Source: JACPNA01 sp964429715
GTDB taxonomy: Archaea; Nanobdellota; Nanobdellia; Woesearchaeales; GW2011-AR9
Assembly (NCBI GenBank): GCA_964429715.1
Contig: CAYSCV010000050.1
Span: forward strand, 1-10,371
Reading direction: 5' to 3'
DNA length: 10,371 bases
A program made the position numbers and the translations under genes. Positions 1 through 5,317 of the stretch are shown here, piece by piece; within the stretch, counting starts at the first letter, position 1, and the number at the start of each line of letters is the position of its first letter. A model generated the notes under the pieces. The model was not told the origin of the DNA. It made no database searches and saw nothing but the letters and a program-made list of their open reading frames with translations.

Positions 1-2
1 TA

Positions 3-299
3 CAAAAAAGACCATTTCAAGCATTTTACCTTGGCACTGTAGGAATAATCGTCACATACATCAACAGTATTATTAAAAGAAGATTAAACTTTAAACGCGG
101 TCAATATATCTTCTTTCTGGATCAAACCGATTTTATTTTATTCTCATCATTAATATATCTCACAGCATATCAACTTTCATTAAACATATTTCTAAGCGGC
201 ATTTGTATTGCGTTAATACTTCATCATCTCATTAATCTTCTACGTACCTCTTGGGAAAAATTAATGAAAAAAGATAAATCCCAAATATACCAAAATTAA
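3..299 (+). CDS. carS: CDP-archaeol synthase-like protein (CarS/DUF46 family), C-terminal part
   Basis: The reading frame is open from the window edge and ends at TAA 297-299, giving 98 C-terminal residues; the start lies outside. The segment IIKRRLNFKRG followed by FFLDQTDFIL matches the family pattern KRRL.IKRG...LDQ.DF of CDP-archaeol synthase, the membrane enzyme that activates digeranylgeranylglyceryl phosphate with CTP in archaeal lipid synthesis (family knowledge). Two hydrophobic stretches follow (about window residues 45-60 and 63-82), then a short basic, polar tail, as expected for an integral membrane enzyme. One oddity: family members usually carry a Gly-Asp pair about six residues before KRR, and here that place reads VTYINS, so the Asp appears to be missing. 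It may therefore be a diverged paralogue. The assignment rests on the C-terminus only. Confidence 0.72.
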   Translation, partial: QKRPFQAFYLGTVGIIVTYINSIIKRRLNFKRGQYIFFLDQTDFILFSSLIYLTAYQLSLNIFLSGICIALILHHLINLLRTSWEKLMKKDKSQIYQN

Positions 300-351
300 A
301 CACATAAATAATAATAAAAAAAATAATAATAATAATATTATAACACACACC

Positions 352-1608
352 ATGAACAACAAGAAAAAAATTTTCCTAACAACCACAACTATTCTGCTCA
401 CCATCATTTATATTTTTCTCAGTACCTCAACATCATCTATTACAACTCCCCTCACCGGCGCCTCGACCACCTCAACAACTTCTTCCACCACACACACTTC
501 AAAAACAAATATTCCCTCCTACATCGAAGACACAGGCAACATTTCCATCTACTTCTGCCCTCACCAAGCATGCGAAGAAGCTTTCACCACTGCCCTCAAC
601 CTCGCCCAAGTCTCCCTTGACTGCGCTCTCTATGACATAAATCTCAACAGCACAAAAGAAATACTCGACAACAAAGCAAAAACTATCCCAGTAAGAATCA
701 TCACCGACGACACCAACCTCAAAAAATACAATCGTACATTCGTAAAACATGACAAATCAGGACTCATGCACGACAAATTCTGCATCATCGACAATCACAT
801 CACCACCACCGGTTCAATGAACCCCACATTCAATGACGCCCACCTCAACAATAACAACCTTCTAATAATCCACTCCCAAAAAATCAGCAAAAATTACGAA
901 GATGAATTTCAAGAAATGTGGAACGGCATCTTCAAAAAAGGCAATCTCACCCTCAACCCCTCAATCAAAATCCAAAACACTTTAATCCAAACCTACTTCT
1001 GCCCCGAAGAAGACTGTGCCCAGAAAGTAAGAACAGAACTCAAACAATCAACAACAGAAATCTACTTCATGACATTCTCATTTACCAACAAAGAAATCGC
1101 CAACATCCTCCTCCTAAAAAACCTCGACAACCTAACCATCCGCGGCATCATGGAACGCACCCAAATCGACAAAGATTCCGCCTACATAAATCTCCACAAC
1201 AACAGCATCCCTCTCCTAATCGACAAAAACCCCCATAACCTCCATCACAAAGTATTCATCATCGACAACACAACCATAATCACCGGCTCATTTAACCCAA
1301 CCAAAAACGGCAATGAACACAACGACGAAAATATACTAATCATCAAAGACAAAACCATCGCCAAACAATACCTCCAAGAATTTGATTACTTGTGGAATCT
1401 ATGGACTAACCAACCTACAACTCAAAAAACAGAACCAATTGAAAACAGTACAACAGAAACAATAACAAATAACAGAATAGAGAATGATTCTGAAGAAAAC
1501 ACAACAGAACAGATAAATTTTATCGAAGAACTAAACCTCACAGAAGAACCTAACAACATTGAAAAAATAAATCTGACCAAAGAACAAAACACCTCTGAAA
1601 CAACCTAA
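352..1608 (+). CDS. Secreted phospholipase D-like protein with two HKD motifs
   Basis: 418 residues. Residues 4-6 are Lys and 7-24 are hydrophobic, forming a signal peptide or N-terminal anchor, followed by a Ser/Thr-rich spacer (about 24-52). Two homologous PLD halves follow. Half one has H140, K142, D147 and GSMN (154-157); half two has H298, K300, D305 and GSFN (312-315). Each half opens with YFCP and a C-x4-C pair (C69/C74 and C217/C222), plausible disulfides outside the cell. HKD enzymes cleave phosphodiesters, so the substrate could be phospholipid or nucleic acid; the sequence does not decide. The tail (352-418) is acidic, Asn/Thr-rich and holds six N-x-S/T sequons, suggesting a glycosylated surface tail. 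The ATG has no Shine-Dalgarno sequence; the 52 upstream bases contain no G at all and are mostly A/T, consistent with leaderless translation. The stop overlaps the convergent CorA gene by four bases. The coding strand is strikingly C-rich and G-poor. Confidence 0.88.
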   Translation: MNNKKKIFLTTTTILLTIIYIFLSTSTSSITTPLTGASTTSTTSSTTHTSKTNIPSYIEDTGNISIYFCPHQACEEAFTTALNLAQVSLDCALYDINLNSTKEILDNKAKTIPVRIITDDTNLKKYNRTFVKHDKSGLMHDKFCIIDNHITTTGSMNPTFNDAHLNNNNLLIIHSQKISKNYEDEFQEMWNGIFKKGNLTLNPSIKIQNTLIQTYFCPEEDCAQKVRTELKQSTTEIYFMTFSFTNKEIANILLLKNLDNLTIRGIMERTQIDKDSAYINLHNNSIPLLIDKNPHNLHHKVFIIDNTTIITGSFNPTKNGNEHNDENILIIKDKTIAKQYLQEFDYLWNLWTNQPTTQKTEPIENSTTETITNNRIENDSEENTTEQINFIEELNLTEEPNNIEKINLTKEQNTSETT

Positions 1609-2558
1609 AACCACCCTTTCCTTCTAAAAAAATACAAAAATCCCACACTTAACAACAACATCGAACTCATCATCAGCCAAAACCCCGCTGGATTATGCGC
1701 CCCCGGCAGGACTTCAAAATTCGTCCCATAAATACTGGAAATGACCGTAAGTGGTAACGCAATCGTTGCAAACACACTCAACACTTTCATAATCTCATTC
1801 GTATTATTCGACATCGCCGACATATATAAATCAAATGAATTAGATACTAATTCCCGCGAATTATCAACTTTATCCGAAACACGAATTGCATGATCATACA
1901 CATCCCTAAAATAAAACACCGCATTCTTTGAAATAAATTTATACTCATTACGCACTAAAAAACCAACTTTTTCCCTATGCGCAAACGCCGTCTTACGAAC
2001 CATTGACAACGTCCGCTTCATATCTAAAATTTTTCGTAACGTCCCACCTTGGATTCGTTTCGTCAATTCCTCCTCCACCTGTTCCATTTGATCATCAATT
2101 CGTTCAAGAATAGGATAATAATAATCAATTTCCTCATCTAATATATGATGGAAAATAAATTCTGGTCCTTTTTGAAATAATTGCCCTAACTTCTCCTCAG
2201 AACTTTTCAGCGAAGCAAATGAAGATAACTCTTTAGTATGATTTGTAATAATAAATGTATTCCCTAAAATAAAATCAATATCCACTAATTTCACGGCTTT
2301 CGCTTTTTCAATACCATAAAACACACAAAAAAGATAATTGGGAAACTCTTCTACTTTTACTCGTGTATTCGAACTCACTAAATCTTCTTGTGTTAATAAA
2401 TGCAAATCAAACTCTTTCCCTAAGAATTCCCCCTCTTTTTTTGTTATACCCGTAACATCAACCCATAACGGAAACTCTTTCAACGAATTCAAATCTTTAA
2501 CATCACCTTTCTTCACACCACTATCATAATAGAACACTTCAATCATATACTTTAACAA
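1605..2558 (-). CDS. corA: CorA-family divalent cation transporter with GTN in place of GMN
   Basis: 317 residues, the usual CorA length. It has a soluble, charged N-terminal domain (1-about 235) with the long stalk helix, then two C-terminal membrane helices (about 258-276 and 290-310) and a short basic end (RRKGWF). CorA channels carry Mg2+ or related divalent ions across the cytoplasmic membrane as pentamers (family knowledge). The signature after the first helix, normally YGMNF, reads YGTNF here (278-280 = GTN), and the periplasmic loop reads VLPGAHN rather than the usual MPEL type. Start choice: TTG at 2558 has an AGAGGG Shine-Dalgarno sequence about six bases upstream, while ATG 2546 (MIEVFYY) would be 18 bases from it, so TTG is preferred and ATG remains possible. 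The gene overlaps the upstream-strand PLD gene tail to tail and is divergent from the YiiX-like gene. Confidence 0.9.
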   Translation of the reverse strand: MLKYMIEVFYYDSGVKKGDVKDLNSLKEFPLWVDVTGITKKEGEFLGKEFDLHLLTQEDLVSSNTRVKVEEFPNYLFCVFYGIEKAKAVKLVDIDFILGNTFIITNHTKELSSFASLKSSEEKLGQLFQKGPEFIFHHILDEEIDYYYPILERIDDQMEQVEEELTKRIQGGTLRKILDMKRTLSMVRKTAFAHREKVGFLVRNEYKFISKNAVFYFRDVYDHAIRVSDKVDNSRELVSNSFDLYMSAMSNNTNEIMKVLSVFATIALPLTVISSIYGTNFEVLPGAHNPAGFWLMMSSMLLLSVGFLYFFRRKGWF

Positions 2559-2590
2559 TACTTCCCTCTTTTAATACTTTTCGTTTCCGG

Positions 2591-2598
2591 ATAAAATT
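2591..2598 (-). promoter_or_regulatory. Candidate TATA box for the CorA-type gene
   Basis: On the minus strand this reads AATTTTAT. Its centre is about 36 bases upstream of the TTG start, which predicts a leader of roughly ten bases that just includes the AGAGGG ribosome binding site. The position fits, but A/T richness makes chance matches common. Confidence 0.4.
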
Positions 2599-2623
2599 AC
2601 ATCAAACCGCCATAAACAATAAG

Positions 2624-2632
2624 TTTTTATAT
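2624..2632 (+). promoter_or_regulatory. Candidate TATA box for a leaderless transcript (YiiX-like gene)
   Basis: The sequence is TTTTTATAT, centred 27 bases upstream of ATG 2655. No Shine-Dalgarno sequence precedes that ATG. Archaeal transcription starts about 25-27 bases after the TATA box, so the transcript would begin at or next to the start codon, supporting a leaderless mRNA and this start choice. Confidence 0.5.
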
Positions 2633-2654
2633 CATGCAAAAATGACTTATGTAA

Positions 2655-3395
2655 ATGAAACGACTCCCAAAAGATATCCCTCTTCCTCCTACGAATCAAC
2701 CGCTCTTTGTAAAAACAAAAGTACTTATTGAAATATTAAAAGAAAAGATAGATTCTATTTTTAATATGAAATTTAAAAAACGTAAGAATTTTCTAAATAC
2801 AAAAGATATTTTTAAGATCTATTTTCTTTCAAGAAAAGGAGACATTTTCTTAGTAGGTGATTTTAAAAGTCCAGGAAATATACTCGTTCCTGGCGCCTTC
2901 ACCCACACCGCTCTCTATTTAGGAAAAAATAGGATTATCCATTCTATGGTTAATCTTGATAACACAAAGCAAGGCGTACGATATAGTACACTTAAAGACT
3001 ACGTAAGAACATATGATTCATTTGCAATTCTTCGCCTTCCTCAAACTATTAAACACAAACACAAAATAATCAAAAATGTGATCAAATACGCAAAACTTCA
3101 GCTTGGCAAACCGTATGAAAGCTACTTTAAAGAAGACAAAAAAAACTTTTTTTGCACTGAATTAGTCAACGAAGCATATAGATCTGCGGGATATAACACC
3201 AAACTAAAAAGCATAAAACCATTTCGCACAACCATTGAAAAAATGCAAAAAAATGTTTTTAATGTCACCCATTGGCTCAGACCAATTGAATTTATGCACA
3301 GCAACTTTCGCATAGTTTTCCTATCACATAACCTAGCCTATAATGGAAAAGAAATTCTCATTCGCAAAGATAAATTAGCTGAAAACATAAAATAA
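2655..3395 (+). CDS. YiiX/YebB-like permuted papain-fold (NlpC/P60 superfamily) protein
   Basis: 246 residues. After a basic N-terminal region (1-50) comes the pattern of the circularly permuted NlpC/P60 or LRAT-like fold: KGDIFLVGDF (61-70), FTHTALYLG with H84 as the likely catalytic His, IIHSM (94-98), then LGKPYESYF (150-158) and FFCTELVNEAY with C167 as the likely nucleophile. In this permuted arrangement His precedes Cys, as seen here. Relatives act as peptidases, amidases or acyl/lipid-modifying thiol enzymes, so the substrate cannot be stated. No signal peptide or membrane helix is visible, so it is probably cytoplasmic or loosely membrane-bound through the Lys-rich N-terminus. It appears leaderless. 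It ends 19 bases before the convergent nurA stop. Its coding strand is richer in G than C (11 versus 6 in bases 2821-2880), the opposite of most of this strand. Confidence 0.78.
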   Translation: MKRLPKDIPLPPTNQPLFVKTKVLIEILKEKIDSIFNMKFKKRKNFLNTKDIFKIYFLSRKGDIFLVGDFKSPGNILVPGAFTHTALYLGKNRIIHSMVNLDNTKQGVRYSTLKDYVRTYDSFAILRLPQTIKHKHKIIKNVIKYAKLQLGKPYESYFKEDKKNFFCTELVNEAYRSAGYNTKLKSIKPFRTTIEKMQKNVFNVTHWLRPIEFMHSNFRIVFLSHNLAYNGKEILIRKDKLAENIK

Positions 3396-3414
3396 TCAGA
3401 TTTTATTTCAAAAA

Positions 3415-4380
3415 CTACCCCAATCGATCCAAAATATCATGCGCATTCACCGTATTCAGATAATCAACAAACTCCCTATTCTCCTCTCGTAACAACAGCT
3501 TCATCTTCAACCCATCTTTCTCAACATTACTCACTCTCGCCATCTTATCCGCTACTATCAACCCATACGGATACCCTAAAAACAACGCATCTGTACTATT
3601 AGCCATAAGTAAACCCAGCATCTCAATATTTCCCTCAAACCGAAACACATGTTTTGCTTTAGGATGTAACTTCACAAAATAACTCTTCCCCTCCACAAAA
3701 TAACTCCAACACCCTTGAATCGGACTAATTTTCTGCAGCAATACAACCGGATTATTCCCACAAGTAGTAAACAACGCACAACTCTTCGCAAGGGCCCCCA
3801 CTTTCCCCTTTAACATCCCTAAATATTTTTCCTCATTCAGATACGTTCCAGCTAAAGTTCCATCCAATAACACATAATCCGCATCGACCTGTGACGCCAC
3901 TTTCAACTCTGCAAATCGTCGTGCCATCGAACTTACCACACTAATCGCCGCTCTCTCTGCGCCATTGCGAATCGAACTATCTGTAGAACACACAACTAAA
4001 TCATCCTCATTTACCAACTTCTCCCCTTTCTCCTGAAAAATTTTCCCCTCATACCATATCTCCCCTTTTCGATACACAGCTGTCGTCAATACATAAAATT
4101 CAGACAACATAACTCCTACTTTTCTCTCCCCTCGCATCACCTGTGCAAATACTCGAATAAAACTCAAACAAAGATTTCCCCCCCGTAAAATTTCCGCCTG
4201 ACCTCCATCTACAAACGCAATTACTTTTTCTTTCACTCCAACAACACGTACAACACCACTAGTAATCCCATTAAAATTCTCTTGGGTAATTGGAATAACT
4301 TTAGAATTAAAGATAATATCATCCGCCAGAAAAAAAACTTTCAACTTCTGCCGTAACTGCTCTGAAATTTGAGAAATCAT
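3415..4380 (-). CDS. nurA: NurA-family nuclease
   Basis: 321 residues from ATG 4380; a GTG at 4383 would add one. NurA is the nuclease partner of the HerA translocase in archaeal DNA end resection (family knowledge). Numbering from the GTG, visible family features are AFVDGGQ with D59, an Arg/Glu-rich central part (R139, E143, R144), YVLLDGTL with D174, the C-terminal block LGYPYGLIVADKMARVS (269-285) and the closing YLNTVNAHDILD (308-319), whose His matches the conserved C-terminal His. Length and motif order fit the family. No herA lies in the window, so the partner must be encoded elsewhere. A TATTTAA box centred 27 bases upstream of the ATG suggests a leaderless mRNA. GGGGTGAT just upstream looks like a Shine-Dalgarno sequence but overlaps the start, so it cannot serve this ATG. 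The gene is divergent from the small zinc-ribbon gene. Confidence 0.85.
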   Translation of the reverse strand: MISQISEQLRQKLKVFFLADDIIFNSKVIPITQENFNGITSGVVRVVGVKEKVIAFVDGGQAEILRGGNLCLSFIRVFAQVMRGERKVGVMLSEFYVLTTAVYRKGEIWYEGKIFQEKGEKLVNEDDLVVCSTDSSIRNGAERAAISVVSSMARRFAELKVASQVDADYVLLDGTLAGTYLNEEKYLGMLKGKVGALAKSCALFTTCGNNPVVLLQKISPIQGCWSYFVEGKSYFVKLHPKAKHVFRFEGNIEMLGLLMANSTDALFLGYPYGLIVADKMARVSNVEKDGLKMKLLLREENREFVDYLNTVNAHDILDRLG

Positions 4381-4403
4381 CACCCCTATAAATAAAACAA
4401 CAG

Positions 4404-4410
4404 TTAAATA
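4404..4410 (-). promoter_or_regulatory. Candidate TATA box for nurA
   Basis: The minus strand reads TATTTAA, centred 27 bases from ATG 4380, the distance expected for a leaderless archaeal transcript. Other A/T-rich stretches lie nearby (for example 4418-4426), so the call is tentative. Confidence 0.4.
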
Positions 4411-4505
4411 TCTTTTGCTATATTTTAAGTTCTTTTAGAATAATAAGATAAATGCCAAACATACATTTATAACTACAGTTCTGTTTTATAGAGTGTAAAG
4501 AAAAC

Positions 4506-4625
4506 ATGGTCAAACTCCAATTTAAACAAAAATGTCGGAAATGTAAACAAGTCTGGGTATTAGTCAAATCTCGCGAAGCTATCATCTGCCTGCCGTGTAA
4601 AGCCAAATACGAGAAATTAGAATAA
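4506..4625 (+). CDS. 39-residue zinc-ribbon protein
   Basis: This short frame starts at ATG 4506 and ends at TAA 4623-4625. It encodes a basic 39-residue protein with C10-x2-C13 and C28-x2-C31 (CRKC and CLPC) separated by 14 residues, the layout of a small zinc ribbon. The remainder is Lys-rich (VKLQFKQK at the start, KAKYEKLE at the end), which suits nucleic-acid or ribosome binding, but no specific family is recognised. Two paired CxxC motifs in so short a frame are unlikely by chance. No Shine-Dalgarno sequence is seen. A TTTATAA box at 4466-4472 lies about 37 bases upstream, giving a leader of roughly ten bases. It is divergent from nurA and convergent with tRNA-Thr, ending 49 bases from the tRNA 3' end. 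Confidence 0.65.
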   Translation: MVKLQFKQKCRKCKQVWVLVKSREAIICLPCKAKYEKLE

Positions 4626-4653
4626 CTACCACTCTTCTTAAATTCTAAAAGTG

Positions 4654-4672
4654 AAAAAGATAATATAAAAAA
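4654..4672 (-). terminator. T-rich terminator after tRNA-Thr
   Basis: On the minus strand the discriminator base is followed within two bases by a run of six T, and then by a run of five T ten bases later. Archaeal polymerase stops at such T tracts. No hairpin other than the tRNA precedes it. Confidence 0.5.
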
Positions 4673-4688
4673 TAAGCCCCTGGCGAGA

Positions 4689-4734
4689 CTTTCCGAGCCA
4701 TAGCGAAGGAAAGTGCCAAACGCTAGTGACTGCA
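4689..4734 (-). other. tRNA-Thr intron 2, T loop 59/60, 46 nt
   Basis: The intron lies between T59 and T60 and restores the T loop TTCAATT once removed. TTCA (54-57) faces GGAA at the intron 3' end (three pairs plus A-G), with bulges AT|T and AG|T flanked by the T stem. Internal helices are GTCA/TGGC and TAGCG/CGCTA. An alternative hairpin ACTTTCC/GGAAAGT could compete with splicing. The exact cut site is inferred from this fold. Confidence 0.85.
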
Positions 4735-4756
4735 ATTGAACTCGCGACCTCGTCCT

Positions 4757-4793
4757 CATTGTCACTTCGTTCCAAATATTTCACAACGAAATA
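4757..4793 (-). other. tRNA-Thr intron 1, anticodon loop 37/38, 37 nt
   Basis: The intron lies between A37 and A38, the canonical archaeal site. Loop bases 32-35 (TTGG) pair with ACAA near the intron 3' end (three of four pairs, one G-A mismatch), leaving three-base bulges TA|T and TG|A. Inside, ATTTCGTT pairs with AACGAAGT (eight pairs, one G-U). The fold is BHB-like and suited to the splicing endonuclease. Confidence 0.88.
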
Positions 4794-4852
4794 TACCAAG
4801 GACGCGCTCCACCACTGAGCCACAGGGGCAATATATGAACAAAAACGAAGTG

Positions 4853-4868
4853 GTTTTAAAAACCTTTC
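4853..4868 (-). promoter_or_regulatory. BRE/TATA promoter of tRNA-Thr
   Basis: The minus strand reads GAAAGGTTTTTAAAAC, a purine-rich BRE followed by a TATA box. The TATA centre is about 29 bases from the tRNA 5' end. The identical 16 bases occur upstream of tRNA-Leu (5283-5298), which strongly supports promoter function. Confidence 0.8.
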
Positions 4869-5041
4869 GAGCTATCTCTTCTGAACAATAATAAATAAAC
4901 GTATTTTATGATATATATTAGGTGTACCGCACATCAATAACACTTTATACTTTCTGCACATTTTTAACAAATTCATCTCAATTTCTGCCATAATGAAAAT
5001 TCTTTCTCTAAAAATTCATATCATTAATTCACAATTTGAAC

Positions 5042-5052
5042 AAAATAAAAAA
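5042..5052 (-). terminator. T-rich terminator after tRNA-Leu
   Basis: Directly after the discriminator A, the minus strand reads C, six T, A, four T. This is a typical archaeal poly-T stop signal one base downstream of the mature 3' end. Confidence 0.55.
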
Positions 5053-5067
5053 GTGCCGGGGAAGGGA

Positions 5068-5102
5068 CTTTCATTCAATAACCAAAATAATGATTATTGC
5101 TC
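5068..5102 (-). other. tRNA-Leu intron 3, T loop 59/60, 35 nt
   Basis: The intron lies between A59 and T60. TTCA (54-57) pairs perfectly with TGAA at the intron 3' end, with bulges AA|G and AG|T. The T stem lies on one side and CAATAA/TTATTG (six pairs) on the other, separated by a 2x2 mismatch. The 3' border GAAAG|T is the same as in the tRNA-Thr T-loop intron. Confidence 0.88.
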
Positions 5103-5134
5103 TTTGAACCCTCGAACCCACTAAGAGACAGGAT

Positions 5135-5174
5135 ATCTTCCTCTGCATACACAGAAGTGTCTTCTTCATGGTAA
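5135..5174 (-). other. tRNA-Leu intron 2, anticodon loop 37/38, 40 nt
   Basis: The canonical site, between G37 and A38. Loop bases CTTA face GAAG near the intron 3' end (three pairs and one A-G mismatch), with bulges AG|T and AT|A. The intron contains a hairpin AGAAG-ACA-CTTCT. A longer internal helix next to the bulges is not obvious. Confidence 0.85.
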
Positions 5175-5190
5175 CTTAAGTCCTGCGCAT

Positions 5191-5228
5191 CTAGCCAACC
5201 CCAGGTTATTATCAACCTGAAAAGGTTG
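5191..5228 (-). other. tRNA-Leu intron 1, D loop 21/22, 38 nt
   Basis: The intron lies between A21 and A22. Exon bases GGCC pair with GGCT at the intron 3' end (one G-U), with bulges AA|C and AG|A. The adjacent intron helix AACCTT/GGGGTT has six pairs, two of them G-U. On the outer side six unpaired exon bases separate the motif from the D stem, so this is a relaxed form. AGGTT/AACCT forms an inner hairpin. Confidence 0.88.
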
Positions 5229-5282
5229 TTGGCCAAGCTTTGCTACCCCGGCAGACCAAATTAATCAGAATAGGAATAGATT

Positions 5283-5298
5283 GTTTTAAAAACCTTTC
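5283..5298 (-). promoter_or_regulatory. BRE/TATA promoter of tRNA-Leu
   Basis: This is an exact copy of the 16-base GAAAGGTTTTTAAAAC element of tRNA-Thr. Its TATA centre is about 36 bases from the tRNA 5' end, which predicts a 5' leader of roughly ten bases to be removed by RNase P or its substitute. Confidence 0.8.
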
Positions 5299-5317
5299 TT
5301 TTTAAATTAACAATTAA

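Larger units (their letters stand above)
4675..4829 (-). tRNA. tRNA-Thr(GGU) interrupted by two introns
   Basis: Removing 4757-4793 and 4689-4734 leaves a 72-nt tRNA. It has acceptor GCCCCTG/CAGGGGC, U8-G9, D stem GCTC/GAGC with loop AGTGGTG, anticodon stem CGTCC/GGACG with loop TTGGTAA, variable loop AGGTC, T stem GCGAG/CTCGC with loop TTCAATT, and discriminator T. Anticodon GGT reads Thr codons ACC and ACU. G1-C72, C2-G71 and U73 match archaeal tRNA-Thr identity (family knowledge). CCA is not encoded. The gene is minus-strand with its 5' end at 4829, and its promoter is a 16-base element shared with tRNA-Leu. Without intron removal the T arm appears broken, so simple tRNA models may miss it or call it a pseudogene. 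Confidence 0.93.
5054..5252 (-). tRNA. tRNA-Leu(UAA) interrupted by three introns
   Basis: The 199-nt gene yields an 86-nt tRNA after removal of 5191-5228, 5135-5174 and 5068-5102. Mature parts are acceptor GCCGGGG/CCCCGGC, D arm GCA-AAAGCTTGGCCAAA-TGC with the A13/A22 mismatch and GG at 18-19, anticodon stem CAGGA/TCCTG with loop CTTAAGA, a 15-base class II variable arm with stem CTC/GGG, T stem GAGGG/CCCTT (one G-U) with loop TTCAAAT, and discriminator A73. Anticodon TAA, the long variable arm and A73 all say leucine, codon UUA. CCA is not encoded. All three introns have BHB-type folds at their borders. The gene sits upstream of tRNA-Thr on the same strand but has its own promoter and terminator, so the two are transcribed separately. 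Confidence 0.93.

Noticed and set aside
918..1238. Plus-strand open frame rich in Pro, Arg, His and Gln
   Set aside because: It lies out of frame inside the phospholipase D-like gene and its composition is just what the C-rich strand gives in that frame. The in-frame product has intact motifs.
4418..4823. Two open frames on the minus strand (4418-4765 and 4638-4823)
   Set aside because: They run through the tRNA-Thr exons and introns, and their translations show no protein-like pattern. They are chance open frames over an RNA gene.
4675..5252. Degenerate or pseudo-tRNAs
   Set aside because: At first sight both genes have broken arms. Once the inserted segments are removed every stem pairs and identity bases fit, and each insertion shows BHB-type borders, so they are intron-containing rather than decayed.
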